A stretch of DNA of 20,956 bases from a virus: positions 1-20,956 of IMG/VR virus record IMGVR_UViG_3300005581_000171; one strand, written 5' to 3'. The notes under the pieces were generated by a model. That model saw only the letters and a list, made by a program, of their open reading frames with translations. It made no database searches and was not told the DNA's origin. Within the stretch, counting starts at the first letter, position 1. Each line of letters opens with the position of its first letter. This document shows positions 11,861-20,438 of this stretch, piece after piece. A program made the position numbers and the translations under genes.

Positions 11861-14800
11861 TTAAGGGACCAGACCGTGATGCTGTAGAGCGGAAATGACT
11901 TCGTTGAGGGTTGTCGGCGTTGTGCCGTAGCGTGTCGACAAAACCTTCGCCGATTGAACGTAGACCTCGCCGGTCGCGTTATCGACGCGCATCTTCTGTG
12001 TCGTCGTGTTATCGTAGACGCGCAGGTTGACCGCGTAGACATCGACTGCGGTCGTCTCGTTCGCCTCAAGGCCTCGGTACTGCGTGCCGGAAACTGTAAT
12101 CGGCACTTTGACCTTGGTTGCGGTAATGCTAACCGCATTCATGGTCACCGAGTTGACCGTGCCTCCTGTCACCGAGACATTACTTGACTCCTGCCTGCCC
12201 AATGAGGTGTAGCCTGTGCTGGCTGCGCTGTTCGCGTTTCCGCCATAAACCCAAGTGCTCGCAACCTTGGCGCGATTGACGCTGCGGACGTAGACGTAAC
12301 CGGCGTTCAGTAGCGCGTTGTAGAAGTACGCCTCGTTCTCGCGCGTCTGAAGCAGCCCTCCCGTAGGTCCAGGCGTCCAGTTGTACGAGGTCGAGTTCGG
12401 ATCGTTCGTGCTGACGACCTTCGCCTCGTAGTAGGAGAAATCGGTTTCGGTCGAAGCATCCCACAAAACGCGCGTGCCGAATAGGAGAACCTGAGAATTA
12501 GGAAAGTATTCGGGAATGATTCCGGTTGACGTGATCGACACGTTGGTTGGAGCAGCAGGCGCCGTGGTGCTGCTCGGCGCCGTGCGCGTGAGCGCGGTTG
12601 AAAGCGCGGAGTAGATGCCCGAAGCATTGACGCCACGGCAGGCAAAGTCATAGGCGACCCCAAGCGTCAGGTCGTCGATCTCAAATGCTGACGCGGCAAC
12701 GTTATCGATCTGACCCTCAACTTTGTAACCGTCCGTGCCTGAGACGCGCGACAAGATGTCGAGTGCAACACCACCAGACGGGACAGCCGGAACGGTCAAG
12801 ACAATCGCTGCAAGAGCGGTGCCGTCCGAGGCGAGGTAGGTTCGCTCGCTCTTGAACGTCGGCGCACTTGGCGTACTCGGAGGCGTCAGGTCAGGAGATG
12901 CCGTGACCCCAAGCGGTCGAGCGAACGCGCGATTTGAGAAGTCCGACACGTTCTCGAGCCGATCATAAGCGTTTACCCAGTAATAATAGGTTGTTCCGAC
13001 CGTGACTTCGGCATCAAAGAATCGCGAGCTGCGCGTCTCGGCGATCTTGTCTGATGCTGCGCTGGCCGGCGTGACTCCGGTCGTGTTTCGGTAGACGCCG
13101 TATTCGCTCAGGTCTGCCGAGCTGACGTCATCCCAGTCTAGCGACACCGCCTTGCCCGTGCCAATGTTTGCCGTGAGGCTCGTCGGGACAGATGGTGCAA
13201 CCGTATCCTTCTGCACCGTGACCACGCCGGAAACGTAGCTGGACGAAACCTTGAAATACGACTCGCCGTAGATCCGCACGTTGTAGCCGGTCCCGATGCG
13301 AACGTCGGAGCTGATAAACTCAAGCGTCTGATCTCCTGGCACGCGGCCCCACGTCAAGTACGTCGTTGAGGTAGTATCTTTGTACTCAATGCCAATGAAG
13401 CCGCCCGACTGGACGAACTCCTCGGACGGCGCAGACCACGACACTCTAATACGCGGCAACGCGGTGCCGTCTGCTTGGTACTGCTGCGTCGTTCCGTCTG
13501 CCAGAAGCGACAAAGACGTAGGAGCAGCAATGGTAAATGGATTAGGAAGCGTCGTGTTCGGCGCGTCGGCAACGGCAATCTCATCCGAGACGGTCCACGA
13601 GTAGACGGTCGAATCGATCTCGCGCAGCATCATGTCAACTGCTAGAATCGGAGGCGTGCCATCAGTGACAAACTTCCACTCCATGACCTCGAAGACCTTG
13701 TTAGTCCAGCCGAGCTTGGCATTCGAGATCATCACCGTTTCGCCAGCGCGAATCTGCGTAGCTTCCAATCGGAAGCGCGCATTTAGCACTATCTCCTGAC
13801 GCGCACGTCGTAATTCAATGACAGCGAGACGCTGCGCGCACGACGGCGAAACCGTCATCGGCAGCGACACGTCGCGCGTGTACTTGATTGAGTTGTCCTG
13901 CGTGACGTAGGTTGCAGACGTGATGACCGGAAAGTCGGATGGCTGCCACTGGTTCTCCTCTGAGATGTAGACGCCCTTGACGGTGTTGACGCGATCACGA
14001 GCGCTTGTGCGCGTAGTAACTGAGATCGGCCCGACAAAGTGCTTTTCAGAAAGCGTGATGGTCGGCACTTGGTAAGTGCCAGCATAGATCACCATCTTGC
14101 CCGACGAGTAAGCAGTCAGGCCAGCCATAGCAGACAAGAGCTTCGCGATTGCGGCGCTCGGAGTCTCGCTGGTTGAGATGGTTCCGTTCGTCTCGTAGCG
14201 GTTCTCGTAGGTAGTCGGTGACAGCGGCAGGATCTGAACTTGCTCGTCGCAGACATTAGCAGCGACAGTGCAAGAGGTGTCGTCGATCTCGCTCGTTGTC
14301 ATCGCCATACCCAGCGACGACGTAAGGTAATCACGCAGACACAGCGCCGAGTTTGTCGAATACGCCGTGGTCGCCGTGCGTGGATCGTAGACCTTCTTTC
14401 CCTTGACGATCACGCTGATGTTCGGAATGCCGCCGATGTAGACCTCAGTGTTCCACTTCAGCCGGACATACATACACGCGATGCCGGTTAGCTTGTGGTC
14501 ACTGGTCCACTTGCCATCGGTGAGACTAGCCGTGTCGGTGACTAGAGTTGAAAACGCAGTTTGACCAGAGGCGCCTCGCTTCTTGTAAATGTCTGCGTAT
14601 CCGGCGTACTTGCCGGTCGCGCTGCCATCGCTTGCGCCACTCAGCACCAAGTCTTCGTTGAAGTAGACATCACCCAGCTCCTCGACTTCATGGCCGGCAA
14701 CTGCCAGCACGACGTGCAAATACTCGTTCTTCGCGCCAGTCGTGGAGAGGTAGACAATAGCTCCCGAAACCTTGCAGCGACCGTAGATGATCTGACGTGC

Positions 14801-15037
14801 AGCAATAGGAGAGCGCACCATCTGGCCGCGCGACCCGAGCGAGTCAGCCAGGCTTGGCATCTTCGGCGTCAGCAGCTTAGAAGCAGCCATCGAGATGGCT
14901 ACTACGGCAACGTATTTAATGATCGCCGTTGTGACTGCTAAGGTAGTTGCGCTAACGACTACAGCCGTTCCACCGCCAATTGCGGCAGAGGTAGGCAAAA
15001 GAGTAGTAAGAAGCCAAGTTGCGATTGCCTCTGCCAT
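11861..15037 (-). CDS. Tail tip / central fibre protein (gpJ-like) with FnIII domains
   Basis: A 1058-residue protein, ATG at 15037. It opens with an unusual hydrophobic region (about 5-52, such as AVVVSATTLAVTTAIIKYVA), common in gpJ-related proteins where the lambda I-type N-terminus is joined. Residues about 75-490 form the hub part (RQIIYGRCKVSGAIVYLS, ISVIVKGKKVYDPR). Four fibronectin III-like domains follow at roughly 505-608, 612-708, 720-818 and 825-935 (for example VSLDWDDVSSADLSEYGVYR). The C-terminus from about 955 is beta-rich, with YRGLEANETTAVDVYAVN, ending LNEVISALQHHGLVP. It should form the tail tip and bind the host surface. The C-terminal part is the likeliest receptor determinant. 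Confidence 0.88.
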   Translation of the reverse strand: MAEAIATWLLTTLLPTSAAIGGGTAVVVSATTLAVTTAIIKYVAVVAISMAASKLLTPKMPSLADSLGSRGQMVRSPIAARQIIYGRCKVSGAIVYLSTTGAKNEYLHVVLAVAGHEVEELGDVYFNEDLVLSGASDGSATGKYAGYADIYKKRGASGQTAFSTLVTDTASLTDGKWTSDHKLTGIACMYVRLKWNTEVYIGGIPNISVIVKGKKVYDPRTATTAYSTNSALCLRDYLTSSLGMAMTTSEIDDTSCTVAANVCDEQVQILPLSPTTYENRYETNGTISTSETPSAAIAKLLSAMAGLTAYSSGKMVIYAGTYQVPTITLSEKHFVGPISVTTRTSARDRVNTVKGVYISEENQWQPSDFPVITSATYVTQDNSIKYTRDVSLPMTVSPSCAQRLAVIELRRARQEIVLNARFRLEATQIRAGETVMISNAKLGWTNKVFEVMEWKFVTDGTPPILAVDMMLREIDSTVYSWTVSDEIAVADAPNTTLPNPFTIAAPTSLSLLADGTTQQYQADGTALPRIRVSWSAPSEEFVQSGGFIGIEYKDTTSTTYLTWGRVPGDQTLEFISSDVRIGTGYNVRIYGESYFKVSSSYVSGVVTVQKDTVAPSVPTSLTANIGTGKAVSLDWDDVSSADLSEYGVYRNTTGVTPASAASDKIAETRSSRFFDAEVTVGTTYYYWVNAYDRLENVSDFSNRAFARPLGVTASPDLTPPSTPSAPTFKSERTYLASDGTALAAIVLTVPAVPSGGVALDILSRVSGTDGYKVEGQIDNVAASAFEIDDLTLGVAYDFACRGVNASGIYSALSTALTRTAPSSTTAPAAPTNVSITSTGIIPEYFPNSQVLLFGTRVLWDASTETDFSYYEAKVVSTNDPNSTSYNWTPGPTGGLLQTRENEAYFYNALLNAGYVYVRSVNRAKVASTWVYGGNANSAASTGYTSLGRQESSNVSVTGGTVNSVTMNAVSITATKVKVPITVSGTQYRGLEANETTAVDVYAVNLRVYDNTTTQKMRVDNATGEVYVQSAKVLSTRYGTTPTTLNEVISALQHHGLVP

Positions 15038-15040
15038 AGT

Positions 15041-15457
15041 TCAAAAGCGCCAACACGGCGCGTTGATTTGAAAGTCAAACGGTGCGAAAATTAGACCATC
15101 GCGAGAAACGAATGCTGCGACGTTGCCGAGGGAAATGCCGATGCTTTCGCCTCTACCCATATCAGCGACGACCAAATCGCCACGCTGAATTGAGCGCGAC
15201 GGAACAGACTGAATCCCGATCTGTTCGCCTCGGTTTTTGATCAGACTTCGAACGCCACCGCACCGACCGAGAATGCGAGCAGCACCCAAGGCGCTGCCAT
15301 ATCTACCGCGCAGATCAGCCGCCAGGTCTTTTGAGGTCGCACGCAAAACCCAATCAGCACCGAACAAGCAGCAATCGTTCGTACCCCACGCGAACGGAAC
15401 GTGGCGTCTTTGCTCGATGAATTGAGCAAGCAGAATAGGCCAGTTGTCCGCTTTCAT
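15041..15457 (-). CDS. DUF6950 / NlpC-like tail tip protein (gpK-like)
   Basis: A 138-residue protein, ATG at 15457. The N-terminus HVPFAWGTNDCCLFGADWVL carries the W-G-x-x-D-C signature (D28, C29) of NlpC/P60-related proteins such as DUF6950, followed by DLAADLRGRYGSALGA. In lambda the K protein sits at the same place, before J, and helps the tail penetrate or build the tip. The position expected for the catalytic His reads GNVAAFV, with Asn, so activity is doubtful from sequence. It may be a structural or degenerate peptidase. Confidence 0.8.
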   Translation of the reverse strand: MKADNWPILLAQFIEQRRHVPFAWGTNDCCLFGADWVLRATSKDLAADLRGRYGSALGAARILGRCGGVRSLIKNRGEQIGIQSVPSRSIQRGDLVVADMGRGESIGISLGNVAAFVSRDGLIFAPFDFQINAPCWRF

Positions 15458-15459
15458 AC

Positions 15460-16092
15460 TTACATGATTGGGACGTCATCGCGACCCTTGTCGTCGTTCC
15501 AGTCGGTCTGGTTAGTTGGATTCTGCGCGCCCCAATAGATCGTCTTTTCCTGAATTGCGTTGACGTACTCAAGACCCTTGTCGGTCGCGTCAATGGTCTG
15601 CTGTTCTTCGTCGGTGTATCGCGACTCCTTCACGCGCAGCAGGTCAACCAAGCGAGCCTCGGCGCTCATCGTGATCTGCGCTGTGCTGCCGTCGTCTGAA
15701 ATCGCCATCACGTCCATGCGACCGACGAAAACAGTGACAGGCGAAGCAATCAGTCCAGCCGTGGTCGACAGCGCGCCAAGCTGAACCGAGCAGCTTCGGC
15801 CTTGGTAGTTCTCATTAAGCGCCAGCGAGATGAACGCAGTCGGAATGCCCGAAAGCTGGAACATCAGACCACGCGCGGACAGGTCGGTCGTTTCCTCAAC
15901 TGGCGCAATCGTGCCGAGATCTCCGGTCCCGAGATAGCCTTTGCCTGCGTAAGTCAGCGTGCCATATCCGGTCCATAGGTAGACCGGAGTGGTGAAGTCC
16001 ATGTCGACTAGTAGCACAGGCGAAAGCTGCGCGGTCGTGACCTCCGACACCATGCCGGCGGTCATTGTGCGTCCTGCGGCGGTGATACTCAT
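15460..16092 (-). CDS. Distal tail / baseplate hub-like protein
   Basis: A 210-residue protein with ATG at 16092 overlapping the previous stop (ATGA). It is beta-rich (SPVLLVDMDFTTPVYLW, TLTYAGKGYLGTGDLG) with an embedded RYTDEEQQTIDATDKG segment near the end, which recurs in phage tail proteins preceding K- and J-like genes. It corresponds in position to lambda L. The N-terminal half probably forms the beta-barrel attachment to the tail, and SAEARLVDLLRVKESRYTDE is the most conserved-looking section. No enzymatic motif is visible. Confidence 0.75.
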   Translation of the reverse strand: MSITAAGRTMTAGMVSEVTTAQLSPVLLVDMDFTTPVYLWTGYGTLTYAGKGYLGTGDLGTIAPVEETTDLSARGLMFQLSGIPTAFISLALNENYQGRSCSVQLGALSTTAGLIASPVTVFVGRMDVMAISDDGSTAQITMSAEARLVDLLRVKESRYTDEEQQTIDATDKGLEYVNAIQEKTIYWGAQNPTNQTDWNDDKGRDDVPIM

Positions 16093-16670
16093 TGCGGCAG
16101 TTCCTCCACGATTGAGAAGGCGACTCCGTAAATTCCAGCCAACTCAATCGACCACTCGGTCTGGTTGGTCGCTAGTCGAAACAAGCCCTTCGCATTAGAG
16201 TAAACGATTGATGTTCCCGCTGCGTAGCTTGAGCGGAGAACGGGAAACAGATCGACGGAGCTGCTGGAGTTGACTTGAATGACCTTGTAAAGCGACGTGC
16301 CGATCTGCAACCAGTCGCCCAGCGCGAAGGTGCCAGTTGCTCCAGAGATGCCGAGCGTCGTGCTGTTGGCGGTCGCGCTGGCGACGGTCAACGTTCCTGT
16401 TACCGTGCCACGTCGGGTCGGGTTTGCGTAGTCTTGAAAGTAGAACGTGCCGCGCTGCGCAGCGAGCAGGAAGGCAATCACAGCTTCTGCATCAGCGCGC
16501 ACCATTGGGGGACACTCAACCGATCCAATCCAAGCCTGACCAGGCCAGTTATACTGCTGCTGCTGAAACGTGAACGGCGAGACATTGCGCGACGTTGCGG
16601 ACGTTCCGGTGAAACTGATCTTCGACGCACGAAACGGCGAGGGCGGCGTTAGTGGATAGGAGATAGCCAT
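16089..16670 (-). CDS. Distal tail protein (gpM-like position)
   Basis: A 193-residue protein, ATG at 16670, 3 bases after the tape-measure stop. Motifs include QQYNWPGQAWIGSVECPPM and ADAEAVIAFLLAAQRGTFYF, which recall phage distal tail proteins that cap the tube below the tape measure. Beta strands dominate the second half (GTLTVASATANSTTLGISG, WSIELAGIYGVAFSIVEEL). Gene order tape measure, this gene, hub-like gene, K-like, J-like matches lambda H, M, L, K, J. Confidence 0.75.
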   Translation of the reverse strand: MAISYPLTPPSPFRASKISFTGTSATSRNVSPFTFQQQQYNWPGQAWIGSVECPPMVRADAEAVIAFLLAAQRGTFYFQDYANPTRRGTVTGTLTVASATANSTTLGISGATGTFALGDWLQIGTSLYKVIQVNSSSSVDLFPVLRSSYAAGTSIVYSNAKGLFRLATNQTEWSIELAGIYGVAFSIVEELPQ

Positions 16671-16673
16671 GAC

Positions 16674-18032
16674 TTACGCGAATGCTGCACGATACGAACC
16701 ACCACGGCGAACCATATCTGGAATCTCGGCGCGCAACCGCTTGCGCTCGTTTTCAAGGATCGGCTGCAACTCAGCGCGCGAAACGCCAGACTGGATGTTG
16801 TAGGAGATGTTAACGATCGGCCCGCCGATTCCGCCTCCCGCTTGAGCCATCCGGTCGTTGGGAATTACTGTTCCGCTTGTGCCGGGAATAAAGAGTTCTG
16901 GTCCGGCTTCCCCAACGATGTGAGGCATACCCGCACGTGCTGGACCGCCTTTTTCAAGGAAGGTAAACGCTCCCTTGATGATGTCACTGATCCCACCGGC
17001 CAGCGGTGCGGTGATGACGTTGCGGAAGATAAGGCGGATCAAATCCTGCGCCAAATTGCGCAAGACGTCACTTAGTTTCTGGCCTGACAAGATGGCGTCC
17101 TCAAAGCCTTGCGAGATCATTTCTCCAGCATCTCTCGCGATGCGCTCCAAGTCGGTCTCTAGCCTCTTACGCTGACCAAGCAACTTGACGTACTCCTGCG
17201 AGTCTTTGGTCATCTTCTCCATCAGCGCAATGTCGCGAGGCGTAGCGTTGAGCATGTCGATGCCCTCGGTCTTATCTCCGAGCAGCCTCTTGATCTCAAT
17301 CATGCTTCGCTTCCGCTCGTCTAGCTGGCGCGTGATGAGCGCTTGCTGCTCGGCTTCGGTAAGCAGCGACATGCTGTACTCCGCCTCAGCGGCAGCAGCT
17401 GCTCCGAGAGCTTCGTCCATGCCTTGAAAGGCATTCTTTGCGATCGTTGCTCGATCAAATTGCTTCTCGGCAATCTGGACTTGTCGCTCTGCGTTCTTGA
17501 GCGCATCAATTGACTTGTCGCTAGCCTCGATCTCTCGATTCAGTTTTGCGATTTCATCACCAATACGCGCAAAACGCACAGACTCCGTATCGTCAATACT
17601 GGCAATGCTTTCAAACGTCGCCTTTGCTTTCTTATCAAGTTCATCAAGGGAGTCCTTGAGACGATCGAAGCGAATTTGTGCAGCTTTTGCCGCAACGTCT
17701 CCACCCGTGAATGCACGAGTGAAAAAAGACGCTACCGACGCGACGGTTCTCTGTAGCCCCATTGCGGCTTGATCCGCAAGATTGGTGGCAACAGTAAGTC
17801 CATCCACCTCCTCCGCACTCAGGCCAAGCGCCTTTGCGTTCTTCTCGGCATCCTCAAGCGTTCGATTCAGCCTAGAACCGATCATCAAAAGTGCGCCAAA
17901 TCCAAACGCTCCCTTGATCGAGGTTCCAACCAGCTTCGCGGTAGACTGAATCTTGTTCAGCGAGTTCTGAACGCTGGCAAACGCAGCGCGAGTGGAGTCA
18001 ATCGCGCGAATCGTGAATGAGGCTTCAGCCAT
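16674..18032 (-). CDS. Tape measure protein
   Basis: A 452-residue protein, ATG at 18032, overlapping the frameshifted chaperone end by 8 bases. It starts MAEASFTIRAIDSTRAAF, a usual tape-measure opening, and has a hydrophobic segment at about 39-57 (IKGAFGFGALLMIGSRLN). A long helical coiled-coil part lies at about 140-300 (DSLDELDKKAKATFESI), and a second hydrophobic stretch at about 330-357 (LIRLIFRNVITAPLAGG). Near the C-terminus it has GGPARAGMPHIVGEAGPELF, which is very typical of siphophage tape measures. At roughly 0.15 nm per residue this predicts a short tail of about 65-70 nm. Confidence 0.9.
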   Translation of the reverse strand: MAEASFTIRAIDSTRAAFASVQNSLNKIQSTAKLVGTSIKGAFGFGALLMIGSRLNRTLEDAEKNAKALGLSAEEVDGLTVATNLADQAAMGLQRTVASVASFFTRAFTGGDVAAKAAQIRFDRLKDSLDELDKKAKATFESIASIDDTESVRFARIGDEIAKLNREIEASDKSIDALKNAERQVQIAEKQFDRATIAKNAFQGMDEALGAAAAAEAEYSMSLLTEAEQQALITRQLDERKRSMIEIKRLLGDKTEGIDMLNATPRDIALMEKMTKDSQEYVKLLGQRKRLETDLERIARDAGEMISQGFEDAILSGQKLSDVLRNLAQDLIRLIFRNVITAPLAGGISDIIKGAFTFLEKGGPARAGMPHIVGEAGPELFIPGTSGTVIPNDRMAQAGGGIGGPIVNISYNIQSGVSRAELQPILENERKRLRAEIPDMVRRGGSYRAAFA

Positions 18033-18506
18033 GTTTCTTGGTCACTTGCTGTTGATAGTGCAGATACGCAAGCCAGCCCTTTAGCTCATCTGCCGGCATG
18101 GCTAGAACCTCGTGCGCAAACTTGCCGAGCTTTTCCGCAAGAGCATAGACGGCGAGGAGATCGGCAGCCTCGCCGCCGTGCGTCAGTTTTTTAGGTCATC
18201 AACTGACGGAGCAGCCTCCGACAGGATGAAGTTAGCGGCACGCGCGATCAAGTTTGAGTCCGCCTTGTGAAGCAGCGTCATCTTGTGATCAGCGGTGAAC
18301 AGCTTGTTTCCGTCTTTGTCGGTCGCCTTGAGTATCAAGACATCGACAAGCAGCTCCATGTCGCTTTCCTTGGCCTTGCGGTAAAGTCGATTCTTCTCAG
18401 CCAGCGTTACTGGCGTGGAATAGATCGTCAGCTTCCACTCGGGAATCTCGATAGAGCGAGTCCCAAGCGCAGCGAAGTGTTCGCGTACTAGGTCAATAGC
18501 ATCCAT
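18025..18506 (-). CDS. Frameshifted tail assembly chaperone (gpGT-like)
   Basis: A -1 shift at the heptamer A AAA AAC (18186-18192), just before the G-like stop, would continue translation into a 53-residue extension ending at 18025, for a 160-residue product. The extension reads LTHGGEAADLLAVYALAEK, then KFAHEVLAMPADELKGW, and ends HYQQQVTKKHG. The PADELKGWLAYL section is the kind of sequence found in chaperone T-domains. The extended form is expected at low level and binds tail tube and tape measure during assembly. Coupling to the tape measure start fits. The product is inferred, not seen. Confidence 0.85.
18148..18192 (-). promoter_or_regulatory. Programmed -1 ribosomal frameshift signal
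   Basis: On the coding strand the slippery heptamer A AAA AAC (18186-18192) is followed by 8 bases (TGACGCAC) and then a stem-loop at 18148-18177. The stem is GGCGGCGAGG paired with CCTCGCCGTC (ten pairs, one of them G-U) with a 10-base loop. The zero-frame stop TGA lies immediately after the heptamer. Heptamer, spacer length and strong hairpin are the three parts of a classic -1 signal. Confidence 0.88.
18183..18506 (-). CDS. Tail assembly chaperone (gpG-like)
   Basis: A 107-residue zero-frame product, ATG at 18506, sharing its first base with the last base of the tube gene stop. It has a helical, acidic character (MDAIDLVREHFAALG, EKNRLYRKAKESDM, LLVDVLILKATDKDG), as expected for the chaperone that coats the tape measure. 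It ends …DDLKN at the slippery site. Its position between tube and tape-measure genes is diagnostic. Confidence 0.87.
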   Translation of the reverse strand: MDAIDLVREHFAALGTRSIEIPEWKLTIYSTPVTLAEKNRLYRKAKESDMELLVDVLILKATDKDGNKLFTADHKMTLLHKADSNLIARAANFILSEAAPSVDDLKN

Positions 18507-18892
18507 TAGACAGTAACGGAGCTAAGAGCGCCGTTCCCTTCAATAGAAATCGAGCCTTCGACCATGCCGTCAAACGCGGCACTGATGTCGAACTTCGTCA
18601 CGATGCCGCCACCGCTGTAGTAGCTGTCGCCGGAGTCCGCGCCTTCAGGATACAGATTGACGGTCACCGACGACCCAATGGTCAGCGCGATCTGACCGGC
18701 ATCGGTCTCGTCCCAGTAGAGGTCGCCTGAAACCGACCACGTCTTCATGGTCGCCTTGCGCGTGCGATAAATGTCTCCGATTACGGAGTCTTCGACGACA
18801 TCCGACGAATGCGCGAGCGAGTAGTTGCGCAGTTCGCCGATGGTGGTTGAGCTGATCTTGACGGTGCCTTCGCGGCCCAGGTGGTTAGCCAT
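18506..18892 (-). CDS. Major tail (tube) protein
   Basis: A 128-residue protein, ATG at 18892. It starts MANHLGREGTVKISSTTIGE and contains KTWSVSGDLYWDETDAGQ and VEGSISIEGNGALSSVTV, the beta-sandwich pattern of tail tube proteins of the TP901-1/lambda V type. The length is short but within the family range. It lies after a gpU-like terminator and before the tail chaperone, the standard order. It should form the hexameric rings of the tail tube. Confidence 0.87.
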   Translation of the reverse strand: MANHLGREGTVKISSTTIGELRNYSLAHSSDVVEDSVIGDIYRTRKATMKTWSVSGDLYWDETDAGQIALTIGSSVTVNLYPEGADSGDSYYSGGGIVTKFDISAAFDGMVEGSISIEGNGALSSVTV

Positions 18893-18893
18893 G

Positions 18894-19328
18894 TTAGTCG
18901 GTGGTTAAGTAGATGCAGTTAAAAGTGTGACGCGCGACACCCCAGCGCTTGTCCTCGTCTTCCTCTATCACATATTGGACATTCGTTAAATGCAGGTCGT
19001 CGCAAACGCCTCCGAGTGTAACGTCTTGCAGCACAGCAGACTCGACCGCAGCCGAGCCGGTGTCGAACAAGTCATCAATCACGGTCGTACTCGTCTGCGC
19101 TGTGAAATAGTCCACGTTGACCGTCAGTTGACGATACTGCACGCGGTTGCTTGGCGCTAGCGAGCGCACGTCAATTTGCTCCTCGACCGCATAGACAGCA
19201 GCAGACGGAAACGAAACTGACGCGATGGTGTTGTTCCGGCCTTTGAGAAGGTTTGCGGTCGGCACAACTGCGGCTCCAGCCGTCAGCTTTGCTCCGATTG
19301 CGTTTCGGATCTGCGTTCTTGTGCTCAT
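18894..19328 (-). CDS. Tail terminator protein (gpU-like)
   Basis: A 144-residue protein, ATG at 19328. Sequence MSTRTQIRNAIGAKLTAG and a C-terminal DDLHLTNVQYVIEEDED followed by GVARHTFNCIYLTTD fit the lambda U-like terminator family, in which the last strand reads like …R..F.V.Y.T. The segment AVYAVEEQIDVRSLAPSNRV gives the typical alpha/beta start. It would cap the tail tube and join it to the head. The location directly before the tube gene supports this. No catalytic residues are expected. Confidence 0.8.
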   Translation of the reverse strand: MSTRTQIRNAIGAKLTAGAAVVPTANLLKGRNNTIASVSFPSAAVYAVEEQIDVRSLAPSNRVQYRQLTVNVDYFTAQTSTTVIDDLFDTGSAAVESAVLQDVTLGGVCDDLHLTNVQYVIEEDEDKRWGVARHTFNCIYLTTD

Positions 19329-19330
19329 AG

Positions 19331-20122
19331 TTAGATGATTGGAGATCCGCCCTTAACGCGCACAAAGCCAAGATTCACAGCCTTGCCGGCAAGTACGCGC
19401 TCCAGTTTGCGCTCGGTGATGTAGATGCGCGATTGCAGCGCGCTTCTCACTCGCTTCTGATAAAACGGCAACTTGATGTTGTAATTGATCGCGGTGATAA
19501 ATGGGTTGGGACCGAAGTTGTATCGTGCGGTACCAGATGCGCCGCTCTTTGCGTACTTGATCGGCTTGAGCTTTTCCGCCCAGCGCGGATACTTTGCGCC
19601 GCTAGCCTTTGCTGCTGGAATCCATCCGTTAATGGTCCAGCCCACGCGATTCCAAACGTCGCGTTGCAGCTTCTTGTAGTCGGTCGCATAGCTGGCAAAT
19701 CCGCGCTTGTACCGAATTTTGCCCCACTCGTCTCGACTTGCGCGATGGTACTTTGCCAGTTCCTCTGGCGAGCCAATCATCTTGAGACCAAAGAATCCGG
19801 TCAGATGTTGATTCTGGAAAAGCTGTTGCAGTTTTTCAGTTGAGCGTCGTCTAATGTATCGCGAGATCGAACGATAGAACCCGCCGGTAGTTTCGCGCGA
19901 CTTGAAGTAATCGAACGAGAGCGGATTTGAAAGCTGCTTCATGTCGAGCGTTACATCAGCTTGACCAGTCGCCCTATTGGGCGGAGGCGTGAACGCAATG
20001 ATCGTCTTGAGGACATATGCGGACTCCTGCTTGATCACCTTGCCAAAGTCTACTCTGCCAGCCTTTGCCAACCGATAAAGCGCAACCTCTAGCTTGGCTG
20101 TCCTGACTTCGATTCCGATCAT
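19331..20122 (-). CDS. Neck / tail-completion protein (HK97 gp10-like position)
   Basis: A 263-residue protein with ATG at 20122 overlapping the previous stop (ATGA). It is basic, with many Tyr, Arg and Lys residues (RRRSTEKLQQLFQN, RYKRGFASYATDYKKLQRD), and ends YITERKLERVLAGKAVNLGF. Typical gp10-like proteins are shorter, near 130-160 residues; this one seems to carry an insert of about 100 residues in the middle. The assignment rests on position, between a possible head-closure gene and the terminator, and on the opening MIGIEVRTAKLEVALYRLAK. It is not certain. Confidence 0.6.
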   Translation of the reverse strand: MIGIEVRTAKLEVALYRLAKAGRVDFGKVIKQESAYVLKTIIAFTPPPNRATGQADVTLDMKQLSNPLSFDYFKSRETTGGFYRSISRYIRRRSTEKLQQLFQNQHLTGFFGLKMIGSPEELAKYHRASRDEWGKIRYKRGFASYATDYKKLQRDVWNRVGWTINGWIPAAKASGAKYPRWAEKLKPIKYAKSGASGTARYNFGPNPFITAINYNIKLPFYQKRVRSALQSRIYITERKLERVLAGKAVNLGFVRVKGGSPII

Positions 20123-20436
20123 ATCGATTTCTTAACCTCCATCTGCACGCCGGATCCTTCCGCGTCGAACTCCAGGTTCTCGATAAAGTAGGTCACGCCA
20201 GCGCGCACCACGTTGGTCGTGAGCTGCGGTGCCGTGACGACCTGAGATGCCAAGAAGAACACCGTATAGCGACCCTCATCGCGGCGCTGGTCCTCGAACG
20301 ACTGAAACACGTTGCGCGAGTTCGCCCAGATACCCGTGATGCTCACGCCGAACATCGAGAACGTGATGCCGGCTTGGTCTTGAATGGCGGAGAAGTCGGC
20401 CTCCAGCAAGGCAGGATCGAAATCGCGAACGGTCAT
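20119..20436 (-). CDS. Possible head-tail joining / head-closure protein
   Basis: A 105-residue protein. The ATG at 20436 is taken, 2 bases after the previous stop and with a weak GGGG site upstream. The frame reaches 20538 but that portion is shadow. MTVRDFDPALLEADFSAI opens it, and ITFSMFGVSITGIWANSR, VRAGVTYFIENLEF and VQMEVKKSI form strands. Small beta proteins of this size in this position usually close the portal channel and join head to tail. The assignment is from size and order only. Confidence 0.6.
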   Translation of the reverse strand: MTVRDFDPALLEADFSAIQDQAGITFSMFGVSITGIWANSRNVFQSFEDQRRDEGRYTVFFLASQVVTAPQLTTNVVRAGVTYFIENLEFDAEGSGVQMEVKKSI

Positions 20437-20438
20437 AC

